A stretch of DNA of 11,186 bases from Methanobacteriota archaeon (GTDB taxonomy: Archaea > Halobacteriota > Syntropharchaeia > JACQPP01), in contig JACQPP010000113.1 of assembly GCA_016207465.1 (NCBI GenBank), forward strand, positions 1 to 11,186. Reading direction: 5' to 3'. The notes beneath the pieces are model-generated. The model did no database searches, was not told the origin of the DNA, and saw only the letters and a program-made list of their open reading frames with translations. Below are positions 1-6,337 of this stretch, piece after piece; the first letter of the stretch is position 1; every line of letters begins with the position of its first letter. The position numbers were made by a program, and so were the translations under genes.

Positions 1-455
1 AGCGCCTGCCGCTCCACGTCCACCGACCCCATGTAGACCTCGCACGGGAGGCCGAACATGGCGGCCGCCGTGGCGGTGGCGACCCCGTGCTGCCCCGCTC
101 CGGTCTCGGCGATGATGCGGCGCTTGCCCATCCGCTTCGCCAGGAGCCCCTGGCCGATGCAGTTGTTCAACTTGTGGGCGCCGGTGAAGAGGAGGTCCTC
201 GCGCTTGATGTAGAGGTGGAGCCCCAGTTTTTCCCCGAGGCGGCGGGCCCGGTAGAGGGGAGTGGGGCGGCCGCCGTAGTGGCGGAGGATGTGATGGTAC
301 TCTTTCCAGAAGGCGGGGTCGCGGGTGTGGGTGCGGAAGGCGGCGTCGAGTTCCCCGAGGGCGTGCATGAGGGTCTCGGGGACGTAGCGGCCCCCGTAGG
401 CTCCGAAGTAGCCGCGGGGGTTAGGAGCTGCGGTCCGGGTTTTTCGCGGTGGCAT
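1..455 (-). CDS. trpB: Tryptophan synthase beta chain, N-terminal part (runs off left edge)
   Basis: TrpB condenses indole with L-serine to make tryptophan in a PLP-dependent reaction, normally in complex with TrpA. About 151 N-terminal residues are visible. They show the TrpB opening GYFGAYGGRYVPETLM (residues 15-30), the RPTPLYRA segment (63-70), the PLP-binding lysine K95 in GAHKLNN, and the catalytic glutamate E117 in AETGAGQHGVATATAAA, followed by MFGLPCEVYMGSVDVERQ. This is the TrpB1 type, not the longer TrpB2. The ATG at 453-455 is the only sensible start. A GGAGG lies at 475-479, rather far upstream (19 nt), with a purine stretch GAGAG closer. The gene follows trpF by 23 nt in the operon. 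The rest of the gene, and probably trpA, lies beyond base 1. Identity is clear from the motifs. Confidence 0.96.
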   Translation of the reverse strand, partial: MPPRKTRTAAPNPRGYFGAYGGRYVPETLMHALGELDAAFRTHTRDPAFWKEYHHILRHYGGRPTPLYRARRLGEKLGLHLYIKREDLLFTGAHKLNNCIGQGLLAKRMGKRRIIAETGAGQHGVATATAAAMFGLPCEVYMGSVDVERQA

Positions 456-478
456 GGCGGTGGGTTGGCTCTCTCCTC

Positions 479-1135
479 CTATAGTCCCTTCGCCCTCCGG
501 ATGAACTCCTCGACTCTGCGGGGGTCTTTTTTGCCGGGGCTCTGTTCGACGCCGCTGGAGACGTCCACCCCCCAGGGGGAGGCGCGGCGGATGGCCTCCT
601 CCACATTCTGGGGGGTGAGGCCCCCGGCGAGGAGCATGGGGGGGGAGAGGAATTCGCGGAGGTGGATGGCCGTGTCCCAGTTGAACGTATGGCCTGTTCC
701 GCCGGCCCCCCGGGGGCCGGCGGTATCCACGAGGATGAAGTCGCAGGCGTCGTCGAGCCCCCGGAGATAGGTAGAGGGGTCGGCCCCCGGGGGGTAGCGG
801 AGGAGGCCGTCGGGCTGGATGTGGAGGGCCTTGATGACCCGGGTCCGCCGCTTGGCCTCGCGGAGGAGGTCAAGGGGCTCGTCTCCGTGGAACTGGATGG
901 CGAATGGCTGGAGGCGCTCCGCGGCCTCCTCGATTCGGGCGGGGGCGGGGTCCATCATGACGGCGACCACGGGCTTCACGGCGCGGGCGGCGATGGCCTC
1001 GGCCCGGGCGAGGGTCAGTTTTCTGGGGGTGGCGACGGGGACCTCCACGACGAGCCCCAGGAGGTCGGCCCCGGCGCGGGCGGCCATCCGCGCGTCCTCC
1101 AAGTTGGTGTTCCCACAGATTTTGACGGCGACCAT
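479..1135 (-). CDS. trpF: Phosphoribosylanthranilate isomerase
   Basis: TrpF performs the Amadori rearrangement of N-(5'-phosphoribosyl)-anthranilate to CdRP, the third step towards tryptophan, in the cytoplasm. The 218-aa protein has the usual length for the (beta/alpha)8 family. Visible motifs are KICGNTN with catalytic base C7, QFHGDE (81-86), LVDT with general acid D137, GGTGHTFNW (145-153), and the phosphate-gripping AGGLTPQNV and GVDVSSGVE (189-197), then GKKD (201-204). The second strand reads GLVVEVPVATPRKL instead of the common bacterial GFVF-x-SPR form. ATG at 1133-1135 lies 9 nt after the trpC stop, so translation is probably coupled. It is followed by trpB after 23 nt. Confidence 0.96.
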   Translation of the reverse strand: MVAVKICGNTNLEDARMAARAGADLLGLVVEVPVATPRKLTLARAEAIAARAVKPVVAVMMDPAPARIEEAAERLQPFAIQFHGDEPLDLLREAKRRTRVIKALHIQPDGLLRYPPGADPSTYLRGLDDACDFILVDTAGPRGAGGTGHTFNWDTAIHLREFLSPPMLLAGGLTPQNVEEAIRRASPWGVDVSSGVEQSPGKKDPRRVEEFIRRAKGL

Positions 1136-1144
1136 GGTCCGGGG

Positions 1145-1918
1145 TCAGAGGGCGAGGCCGCGGAGGATTTCGGAGGGGCGGGTGGTCTTCATGAGGGTGG
1201 TTCCGACGAGGACGGCGCGGGCCCCGGCCTGGACGACCCGCCGGACGTCCTCGCGAGTCTTGATTCCGGACTCGCAGACGAGGAGGGCCCCCGGGGGGAT
1301 TCGGGGGGCGAGGCGGAGGGTGGTGGCGAGGTCCACCTGGAGGCTCTTCATGTCACGGTTGTTGATTCCGATGAGGGTGGCCCCGGCGCTCCGGGCGGTG
1401 TCGAGTTCCTGCTCGTTGTGGACTTCGACGAGGGCCTGGAGGCCGTGGGCGCGGGCGGTGTCGAGGAACTCCCCGGTTTTTTCCCCGAGGACGGAGACCA
1501 TGAGGAGGACCGCGTCGGCCTCGTAGGCGTAGGCCTCCTCGAGTTGGAGGGGGTCGAGGATGAAGTCCTTCTGGAGGAGGGGGAGGGCGACCTCCTGTCG
1601 GGCCTGGACGAGGTTTTCGAGGTGGCCTCCGAAGAAGTGGGGCTCGGTGAGGATGGAGATGGCGCTGGCGCCCCCGGTCTTGTATTCCCTGGCGCGGGCG
1701 GCGACGGTGAGGCCGGTGGCGAAGGCGCCCTCGCTGGGGCTGCGGGGCTTGATTTCGGCGATGAGGGCGGGGCGGGTGCGGCTCTGCTCGATGGCTTTGC
1801 GGAAGTCCTGGATGGGGGTGAGGCGGGTGGAGAGGTCGGGGTCCCGCTTCTTGCGGCGGGCCACCTCCTTGCGGACCCGGGGGAGAATCTGGTCGAGCAT
1901 GGCTATGGTCCTTGTCAT
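1145..1918 (-). CDS. trpC: Indole-3-glycerol phosphate synthase
   Basis: TrpC closes the indole ring by converting CdRP to indole-3-glycerol phosphate with loss of CO2 and water. The stand-alone 257-aa (beta/alpha)8 protein shows all the catalytic landmarks: AEIKPRSPSEG (E55, K57), LLQKDFI (K117), LVEVH (E165), GINNRD (N187) and CESGI (E216, S217). Two starts are possible. ATG at 1918 has no obvious Shine-Dalgarno sequence and sits 18 nt after trpD. ATG at 1900 (residue 7, MLDQIL) has AAGGA about 8-10 nt upstream and would give 251 aa, so the shorter form may be the real one. The gene lies between trpD and trpF and is 9 nt from trpF. Confidence 0.95.
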   Translation of the reverse strand: MTRTIAMLDQILPRVRKEVARRKKRDPDLSTRLTPIQDFRKAIEQSRTRPALIAEIKPRSPSEGAFATGLTVAARAREYKTGGASAISILTEPHFFGGHLENLVQARQEVALPLLQKDFILDPLQLEEAYAYEADAVLLMVSVLGEKTGEFLDTARAHGLQALVEVHNEQELDTARSAGATLIGINNRDMKSLQVDLATTLRLAPRIPPGALLVCESGIKTREDVRRVVQAGARAVLVGTTLMKTTRPSEILRGLAL

Positions 1919-1936
1919 AGGAAAGTATAGCCGTTT

Positions 1937-3028
1937 TCAGGTCCTATCAAACCTCGTTGCCCGCCCGAAGGGCGGAGGCCTGTCTTGGGCCTCCAGGGCG
2001 CGGAGCCTTCCGGTGTCGCCCCCGGTGTGGGTGACGAGGGCGCGCACCTTCTGGAGGGCGGCCCCGGTGTCAATGGCCTCGGCGGCGAGCCTGCGTCCCT
2101 CGCTCCAGGTGGTGGCCCTGTCGGCGGCGCGGAGGGCGACGGCGGCGTTGGCGAGGACCATCTCCCGGAGGGGCCCCGGGGCCCCCCGGAGGAGGGAGAG
2201 GAGGGTGCGGGCGGCCTGGGGGGGCTCGGCCCCGGCGACCTCGGCGGGTGTGGCGCGGGGGGCCCCGAAGTCCTTGGGCTGGTAGAGCTGGGTCCTGACC
2301 CGGCCGTCGCGGGCCTCGGAGATTCGGGTGGCTCCGAGGGTGGAGACCTCGTCGAGTCCATCCATGCCGTGGACGACATATGCCCTGCGGGTGCCGAGGG
2401 CGGCGAGGACGCGGGCGAGGGTGGCGGTGAGAGGGGGCTCGTAGACGCCGACCACCTGGGCGGTGGCCCCGGCGGGGTTGGTGAGGGGGCCGAGGAGGTT
2501 GAAGACGGTGCGGAGGCCGAGTTCCTTGCGGACGGGGCCGGCGTGCTTCATGGCGGGGTGGAAGCGGGGGGCGAAGAGGAAGCCGATGCCCGCCTCCTCG
2601 ATGGAGCGCTCCACCGCCGGGGGCTCGGCGGAGAGGTTGACCCCGAGGGCCTCCATGAGGTCGGCGCTGCCGCACCGGCTGGTGACGCTCCGGTTGCCGT
2701 GCTTGGCCACGGGGACCCCGGCCCCGGCCACGACGAAGGCGGCGGCGGTGGAGATGTTGAACGTCTTCACGCGGTCGCCCCCGGTGCCGCAGGTGTCCAG
2801 CAGGGGGCCCCGGACGCGGGGGTGGATGGAGACGGCGTGCTGGCGCATGACCCGGGCGAAGGCGGTGATTTCCTCCACGGTCTCCCCCTTGGCGCGGAGG
2901 GCCACCAGGAGCCCGCCAATCTGGGCGGGGGTGGCCTGTCCGCTCATGATTTCCTCCATGGCCCCCCGGGCCTCCTCGGGGCCCAGGTCCGTGCCGGCGG
3001 CGGCCTTGGCCAGCGCCTCCCGAATCAT
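1937..3028 (-). CDS. trpD: Anthranilate phosphoribosyltransferase
   Basis: TrpD transfers the phosphoribosyl group of PRPP to anthranilate. The 363-aa protein carries the complete class signature: CGTGGD (residues 80-85, PRPP pyrophosphate loop), KHGNRSVTSRCGSADLME (from 109), HPAM (157-160) and RKELGLRTVFNLLGPLTNP (anthranilate site arginine R173), plus HGMDGLDEVS (220-229) with the Mg-binding Asp-Glu pair. It is slightly long because of an Arg/Pro-rich C-terminal tail of about 20 residues. The ATG at 3026-3028 overlaps the stop of the upstream TrpD2-like gene as ATGA, which indicates translational coupling. Since this copy keeps every key residue, it is the catalytic TrpD of the operon, in contrast to its neighbour. 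Confidence 0.96.
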   Translation of the reverse strand: MIREALAKAAAGTDLGPEEARGAMEEIMSGQATPAQIGGLLVALRAKGETVEEITAFARVMRQHAVSIHPRVRGPLLDTCGTGGDRVKTFNISTAAAFVVAGAGVPVAKHGNRSVTSRCGSADLMEALGVNLSAEPPAVERSIEEAGIGFLFAPRFHPAMKHAGPVRKELGLRTVFNLLGPLTNPAGATAQVVGVYEPPLTATLARVLAALGTRRAYVVHGMDGLDEVSTLGATRISEARDGRVRTQLYQPKDFGAPRATPAEVAGAEPPQAARTLLSLLRGAPGPLREMVLANAAVALRAADRATTWSEGRRLAAEAIDTGAALQKVRALVTHTGGDTGRLRALEAQDRPPPFGRATRFDRT

Positions 3029-4044
3029 CGGCGCATCTCCTCCAGCAGTTTCCGGGCGCGGCCGGAGGCCAGGGCCTCCTCGCTCATCCGGAGGGCTTCC
3101 TTGGGGTCCTCGGTCTTTCCGGCCGCGTAGAGCCGGAGGGCCGCGTTCATCAGCGCGGCGTTTCGCGGGGGCCCCGCGGTTTTGCCCTGGAGGACCTGTT
3201 CGATGAGGGCGGCGTCTCCGGCGGCCCCGGTGATTTTCAGGTCGAGGGAGCCGCGGGGGAGGCCGTGCTCCTCGGGTCCCAGGCGGTGGGTGCGGAGTTC
3301 TCCGTGGCGGAGTTCGCAGACCAGGCTCCCGGAGTCCGGGGGGAGTTCCTCGGAGCCGGAGACCCCGTCCACGATGAGGGCCCTCTCGGCCCCGAGGTCG
3401 GCGAGGGCGCGGGCCATTTTCTCCAGGTAGGGGCGGTGGGAGATGCCCAGGAGGTGGGAGCGGGCCCCGGAGGGGTTGAGCATGCGGGCGACGGTGTGCA
3501 TGGCGGAGCGGACCCCCAGTTCTTTCCGCAGTTCGAGGAGGCTGTGGACCTCGGGGGCGAACTCGGTGATGTGGACGAACTGGAGCATCTTGCCGGGGCG
3601 GGGGCCGGTGTGGACCCGGAGGGCGCGGAGGGTGTCGAACATGGAGCGCCTCCCGGCGAAGGCGGGGGCCGAGCCGTTGCCGTGGCGGACGATGGCAACT
3701 CCGGCGGAGGCGGCGATGAAGTCGGCGGCGAGGCTGAGGAAGGGCTGGGTGGTGCGTCCCGCGTAGTCGGCGGTGTCCAGCACCCCCGGGGGGCCGGGGA
3801 CGGGGCGGAGGCGGGCGCGGGCGGCCTCGGTGAACCCGGCGTGCTCCGGGGCGGCCTCCCCTTTCATGCGGAGGGCCATGAGGAACCCGCCGGTCTGCGC
3901 GGGGGTGGCCTTTCCCCGGAGGATGAGGTCCATGGCCTCCCGGGCCTCCTCGCGGGTGAGGTCCTCGGATGCCTTCTCCCCGGTTCCCACAATCTTGTTG
4001 TAGTAGGCCAGGGTCTCCCCGCGGCCCGGGATTCGCTTGGCCAT
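3025..4044 (-). CDS. TrpD2/YbiB-like paralog of anthranilate phosphoribosyltransferase, PRPP motif lost
   Basis: This 339-aa protein has the overall fold pattern of the anthranilate phosphoribosyltransferase family: an N-terminal helical part including LTREEAREAMDLILRGKATP, then a nucleoside-phosphorylase-III-like domain. The PRPP loop CGTGGD is replaced by DTADYAGR (90-97), KHGNRSVTS by RHGNGSAPA (120-128), and the Mg-binding DGLDE by VDGVSGSEE (225-233). The stretch ELGVRSAMHTVARMLNPSGA (175-194) is the variant seen in the TrpD2/YbiB branch. E. coli YbiB is reported as a nucleic-acid-binding protein without TrpD activity. This one is therefore probably not the operon's phosphoribosyltransferase. 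It starts 2 nt after trpG and overlaps trpD by 4 nt (ATGA), so it is made with the pathway enzymes. A regulatory, nucleic-acid-binding or scaffolding role is inference. Confidence 0.85.
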   Translation of the reverse strand: MAKRIPGRGETLAYYNKIVGTGEKASEDLTREEAREAMDLILRGKATPAQTGGFLMALRMKGEAAPEHAGFTEAARARLRPVPGPPGVLDTADYAGRTTQPFLSLAADFIAASAGVAIVRHGNGSAPAFAGRRSMFDTLRALRVHTGPRPGKMLQFVHITEFAPEVHSLLELRKELGVRSAMHTVARMLNPSGARSHLLGISHRPYLEKMARALADLGAERALIVDGVSGSEELPPDSGSLVCELRHGELRTHRLGPEEHGLPRGSLDLKITGAAGDAALIEQVLQGKTAGPPRNAALMNAALRLYAAGKTEDPKEALRMSEEALASGRARKLLEEMRR

Positions 4045-4046
4045 GG

Positions 4047-4607
4047 TTATACGCTCTCTGCGAAGTTCTGGAGCATCCGTTTTCCGCCCTCGGTGGCCAC
4101 CGACTCCGGGTGGAACTGGAGCCCCTCGATGGGATATCGTTTGTGGCGGAGCCCCATCACCTCCCCAATGTCGGTCTTGGCGGTCACGACGAGGGGGCTC
4201 TTCACGTCCGTCACGATGAGGCTGTGGTAGCGGGTGGCCGTGAGCGGGCTGGGGAGCCCCTGGAAGACCCCCCGGCCGTCGTGGTGGACGGGGCAGGTCT
4301 TGCCGTGCATCAGGCGGGGGGCGTGGGTCACCTTGGCCCCGTAGGCGAGGCCCATGGCCTGGTGGCCGAGGCAGATGCCCAGGGTGGGCAGGGTGGGGGA
4401 GAGGCCCCGGAGCACCTCGAGGGTGAGGCCGGAGTCCTCGGGGCGGCCGGGGCCCGGGGAGATGACGATGGCGTCCGGCTTCATCTTCTGGACGCGCGCC
4501 AGGGGCTCCCGGTTCCGCAGCACATCCACCCGGGCCCCCAGGGCTCCCATGGCCTGCACCAGGTTATATGTGAATGAATCATAGTTATCTATGACGACTA
4601 TTTTCAT
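4047..4607 (-). CDS. trpG: Anthranilate synthase glutamine amidotransferase subunit
   Basis: TrpG hydrolyses glutamine and channels ammonia to TrpE for anthranilate synthesis. The 186-aa protein is a single class-I glutamine amidotransferase domain, opening with MKIVVIDNYDSFTYNLVQ. It has the oxyanion strand PGPGRPEDSG (51-60), nucleophile C79 in GICLGHQAMG, and H168 and E170 in LQFHPESVA. A longer open frame continues upstream to 5525, but that part is the shadow of trpE. The ATG at 4605-4607 is chosen because the family's N-terminus begins exactly there and overlaps the trpE stop as ATGA. Tight coupling to trpE fits the 1:1 TrpE-TrpG complex. The stop TAA lies 2 nt before the TrpD2-like gene. 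Confidence 0.96.
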   Translation of the reverse strand: MKIVVIDNYDSFTYNLVQAMGALGARVDVLRNREPLARVQKMKPDAIVISPGPGRPEDSGLTLEVLRGLSPTLPTLGICLGHQAMGLAYGAKVTHAPRLMHGKTCPVHHDGRGVFQGLPSPLTATRYHSLIVTDVKSPLVVTAKTDIGEVMGLRHKRYPIEGLQFHPESVATEGGKRMLQNFAESV

Positions 4608-6085
4608 CTGCGCTCGCCCCCCTTGCCGAGGTCTGCGATGGATTCGACGAGGGCCCCCATCTTGTGCTCGGTCTCGCGGTATTCGCGGGCGGGCTGGGAG
4701 TCGGCCACGATGCCCGACCCGGCCTGGAGGTAGGCGCGGCGCCCGCGGGTGAACAATGTGCGGATGGTGATGGCGAAGTCCATGTTGCCGGTGAAGTCGA
4801 AGTAGCCCACTCCCCCGGCGTAGGGGCCGCGTCGGGCCCGCTCGAGTTCCTCGATGATTTCCATGGCCCTGATTTTGGGGGCCCCGGAGACGGTTCCGGC
4901 GGGGAAGGAGGCGCGGAGGACCTGGAAGGCGTCGAGGCCGGGGCGGAGGCGGGCCCGCACGTTGGAGACGAGGTGCTGGACGTGGCTGTATTTCTCGACC
5001 CCCATGAACTCGTTGACCTCGACGGAGCCGTATTCGGCCACCCGGCCGAGGTCGTTGCGTCCGAGGTCCACCAGCATGAGGTGCTCGGCGCGCTCCTTCT
5101 CGTCGAGGAGCATCTCGACCTTCAGTTTCTCGTCCTCCTCGGGGGTGGTCCCCCGGGGGCGGGTCCCGGCGATGGGGCGCAGGGTGAGCTCGCCGTCGCG
5201 GAGGCGGACCAGCATCTCCGGGGAGGCCCCGGCCACCTGGGTCTCTCCGTAGTCGAGGTAGAACATGTAGGGGGAGGGGTTCACCCGCCGGAGGACTTCG
5301 TAGAAGCCGAGGGGGTTTCCATGGTAGGGGGCTTCGAGGCGGCGGGAGAGCACCACCTGGAAGATGTCCCCCTCCCGGATGTATTCCTTGGCCCGCGCCA
5401 CGCTCCTCTCGAAGTCCCGCTGTTGGATGCTGGGCCGCGTCCTGCCGAGGCGGAGCCCGTCCCCCGGGGTCTCCCTCGGGGTCTTCCGGGCATCCCTCCG
5501 GAGCCGGGTCTCCATTCTCTTCCATCCTGCGGTGTCTCCCCCGGTGTTTCCCAGGCGGCAGGTGGCATGGAAGACGCGGCGGGTCACGTGGTCGAAGGCG
5601 AGGACCTGGCGGGGGATGATGAAGTGGGCGTCGGGGAAGCGGAGGGTGTCGGAGATGCGGCGGGGGAGCTCCTCGAAGAACCGCACCATGTCGTAGGAGA
5701 AGTATCCCACCAGGCCACCGGAGAAGGGGAGGCCCGACCGCGGAGGAGGACGCTTTCCACGCGAGGGTTCGGGTCGGGCCGAATTGAGGCCCGACCGCGG
5801 CGGGGGACGTTTTCCACGGTATCCGGTGAAGAGGTCCCGCAGTTTCTCATAGGGGTCCTCCGCCCGCTCTCTCCGCCCGTCAATCCGGACCTCCCCTCCC
5901 CGGGACTGGAACTCGAAGAGGGGGTCGAACCCGATGAAACTGTAGCGGGCCACCTTGGCGCCCCCCTCCACCGACTCCAGGAGGAAGCTCTTGCCCCCTT
6001 CTTCGCGGATGGTGCGGTAGACCTCGAGGGGAGCCAGGGGTAGGTCTGCCCGGGAGATGGTGGTCGAGACCTTCTGTGAAACCAT
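4604..6085 (-). CDS. trpE: Anthranilate synthase component I
   Basis: TrpE makes anthranilate from chorismate and ammonia, the committed and usually tryptophan-inhibited step. The 493-aa protein has the N-terminal feedback-site motif FLLES (34-38), then FSGGLVGYFSYDMVRFFE (121-138). The C-terminal chorismate-binding domain has RPIAGTRPRG (303-312), DEKERAEHLMLVDLGRNDLG (328-347), HVQHLVSNV (368-376), FPAGTVSGAPKIRAMEIIEE (394-413), GGVGYFDFTGNMDFAITIRT (424-443) and QAGSGIVADS (454-463). Unusual is an insertion at residues 90-119, where the 10-residue block GKRPPPRSGL occurs twice 19 residues apart, encoded by a direct and inverted repeat. It lies in a loop before FSGG, so the enzyme may still work. 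ATG at 6083-6085 is the first gene of the operon. A TATA-like box about 27 nt upstream suggests a leaderless transcript. Confidence 0.96.
   Translation of the reverse strand: MVSQKVSTTISRADLPLAPLEVYRTIREEGGKSFLLESVEGGAKVARYSFIGFDPLFEFQSRGGEVRIDGRRERAEDPYEKLRDLFTGYRGKRPPPRSGLNSARPEPSRGKRPPPRSGLPFSGGLVGYFSYDMVRFFEELPRRISDTLRFPDAHFIIPRQVLAFDHVTRRVFHATCRLGNTGGDTAGWKRMETRLRRDARKTPRETPGDGLRLGRTRPSIQQRDFERSVARAKEYIREGDIFQVVLSRRLEAPYHGNPLGFYEVLRRVNPSPYMFYLDYGETQVAGASPEMLVRLRDGELTLRPIAGTRPRGTTPEEDEKLKVEMLLDEKERAEHLMLVDLGRNDLGRVAEYGSVEVNEFMGVEKYSHVQHLVSNVRARLRPGLDAFQVLRASFPAGTVSGAPKIRAMEIIEELERARRGPYAGGVGYFDFTGNMDFAITIRTLFTRGRRAYLQAGSGIVADSQPAREYRETEHKMGALVESIADLGKGGERR
5729..5818. repeat. In-frame direct repeat with internal inverted repeat inside trpE
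   Basis: Two 33-nt copies, 5729-5761 and 5786-5818, differ at three positions and lie 57 nt apart, so each extra unit adds 19 codons. Between and within them is a perfect 9-bp inverted repeat (ggtcgggcc at 5772-5780 and ggcccgacc at 5788-5796, 7-nt loop). The element codes for an Arg/Pro-rich loop just before the conserved FSGGLVGY of TrpE. It resembles a small palindromic element inserted in frame, but that origin is inference. Confidence 0.75.
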
Positions 6086-6107
6086 GAACTAAAATAACCA
6101 TGAATGT

Positions 6108-6117
6108 AATATTTAAT
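6108..6117 (-). promoter_or_regulatory. TATA-like box for the trp operon
   Basis: On the minus strand this reads ATTAAATATT, preceded by a run of A residues that could serve as a BRE. Its centre is about 27 nt upstream of the trpE ATG, the distance expected for an archaeal leaderless start at or near the ATG. The flanking sequence is AT-rich in an otherwise GC-rich window. No mapped transcription start is available. Confidence 0.55.
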
Positions 6118-6123
6118 GCTTTT

Positions 6124-6141
6124 TAGTATAAATCTATACTA
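6124..6141. promoter_or_regulatory. Perfect 18-bp inverted repeat, candidate operator between trpE and the TRAM gene
   Basis: The arms tagtata (6124-6130) and tatacta (6135-6141) are exact reverse complements separated by aatc. The site lies immediately upstream of the trpE TATA-like box and itself contains TATAAATC, a second TATA-like box that fits rightward transcription. A dimeric repressor bound here could control the trp operon, the TRAM gene, or both. That the palindrome is a protein-binding site is inferred from its symmetry and position. Confidence 0.5.
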
Positions 6142-6337
6142 TATCCTCTGTGTGCTTCTCGGGTAGGCATAGTTTTTTATCTTTTCTGGGAAAGGGTGGG
6201 GTTGGACATCGGGTGTTTCTCATTCTGGGATGGATTTTTTCGGCCCTGCTTGGAATCCTCTGGGTTTCTGTGGGTCGTGCTGTTCCGCTGGGGGCTGACC
6301 GGGTTCCAAGGAATGAAAACGAGGTGACACAGGAAAT
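6142..6337 (+). other. Gene-free leader region upstream of the TRAM gene
   Basis: About 195 nt separate the divergent promoter palindrome from the TRAM start codon. The stretch is T- and G-rich on the plus strand and unlike the coding regions around it. If the TATAAATC box at 6127-6134 is used, transcription would start near 6155 and give a 5' leader of about 180 nt. An open frame beginning at 6150 crosses the region but then continues through the Gly-repeat DNA of the TRAM gene in the wrong frame, so it is not believed. I see no tRNA or snoRNA signature. A structured or regulatory leader is possible but not shown. Confidence 0.35.
6321..6327 (+). promoter_or_regulatory. Ribosome binding site of the TRAM gene
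   Basis: GAGGTGA is a near-perfect complement of the archaeal 16S rRNA 3' end and ends 10 nt before the ATG at 6338. It fixes the start of the TRAM gene and argues against the overlapping frame that begins at 6150. Confidence 0.75.

Noticed and set aside
1901..1917. Small inverted repeat (ggctat/atagcc) around the trpC start, possible translational hairpin
   Set aside because: Only six bases per arm with about a 20-nt loop in a gene-dense junction. This is expected by chance.
662..1930. Long Gly/Glu/Val-rich plus-strand open frame opposite trpF and trpC
   Set aside because: It is the complement of two clearly recognisable genes. Its composition is the product of GC-rich third positions and it has no family features. 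The same applies to plus-strand frames at 1985-3130, 3265-4230, 4664-6043, 6886-8259 and 8400-9332.
4608..5525. N-terminal extension of the trpG frame by about 306 residues
   Set aside because: The added sequence is Pro/Arg-rich and lies inside trpE in another frame. The amidotransferase begins exactly at 4607 with an ATGA overlap.
5880..6101. Possible leader peptide starting at the upstream ATG at 6101 before trpE
   Set aside because: It is out of frame with trpE, runs deep into that gene, has no ribosome site and no tryptophan codons near its start, so there is no sign of attenuation.
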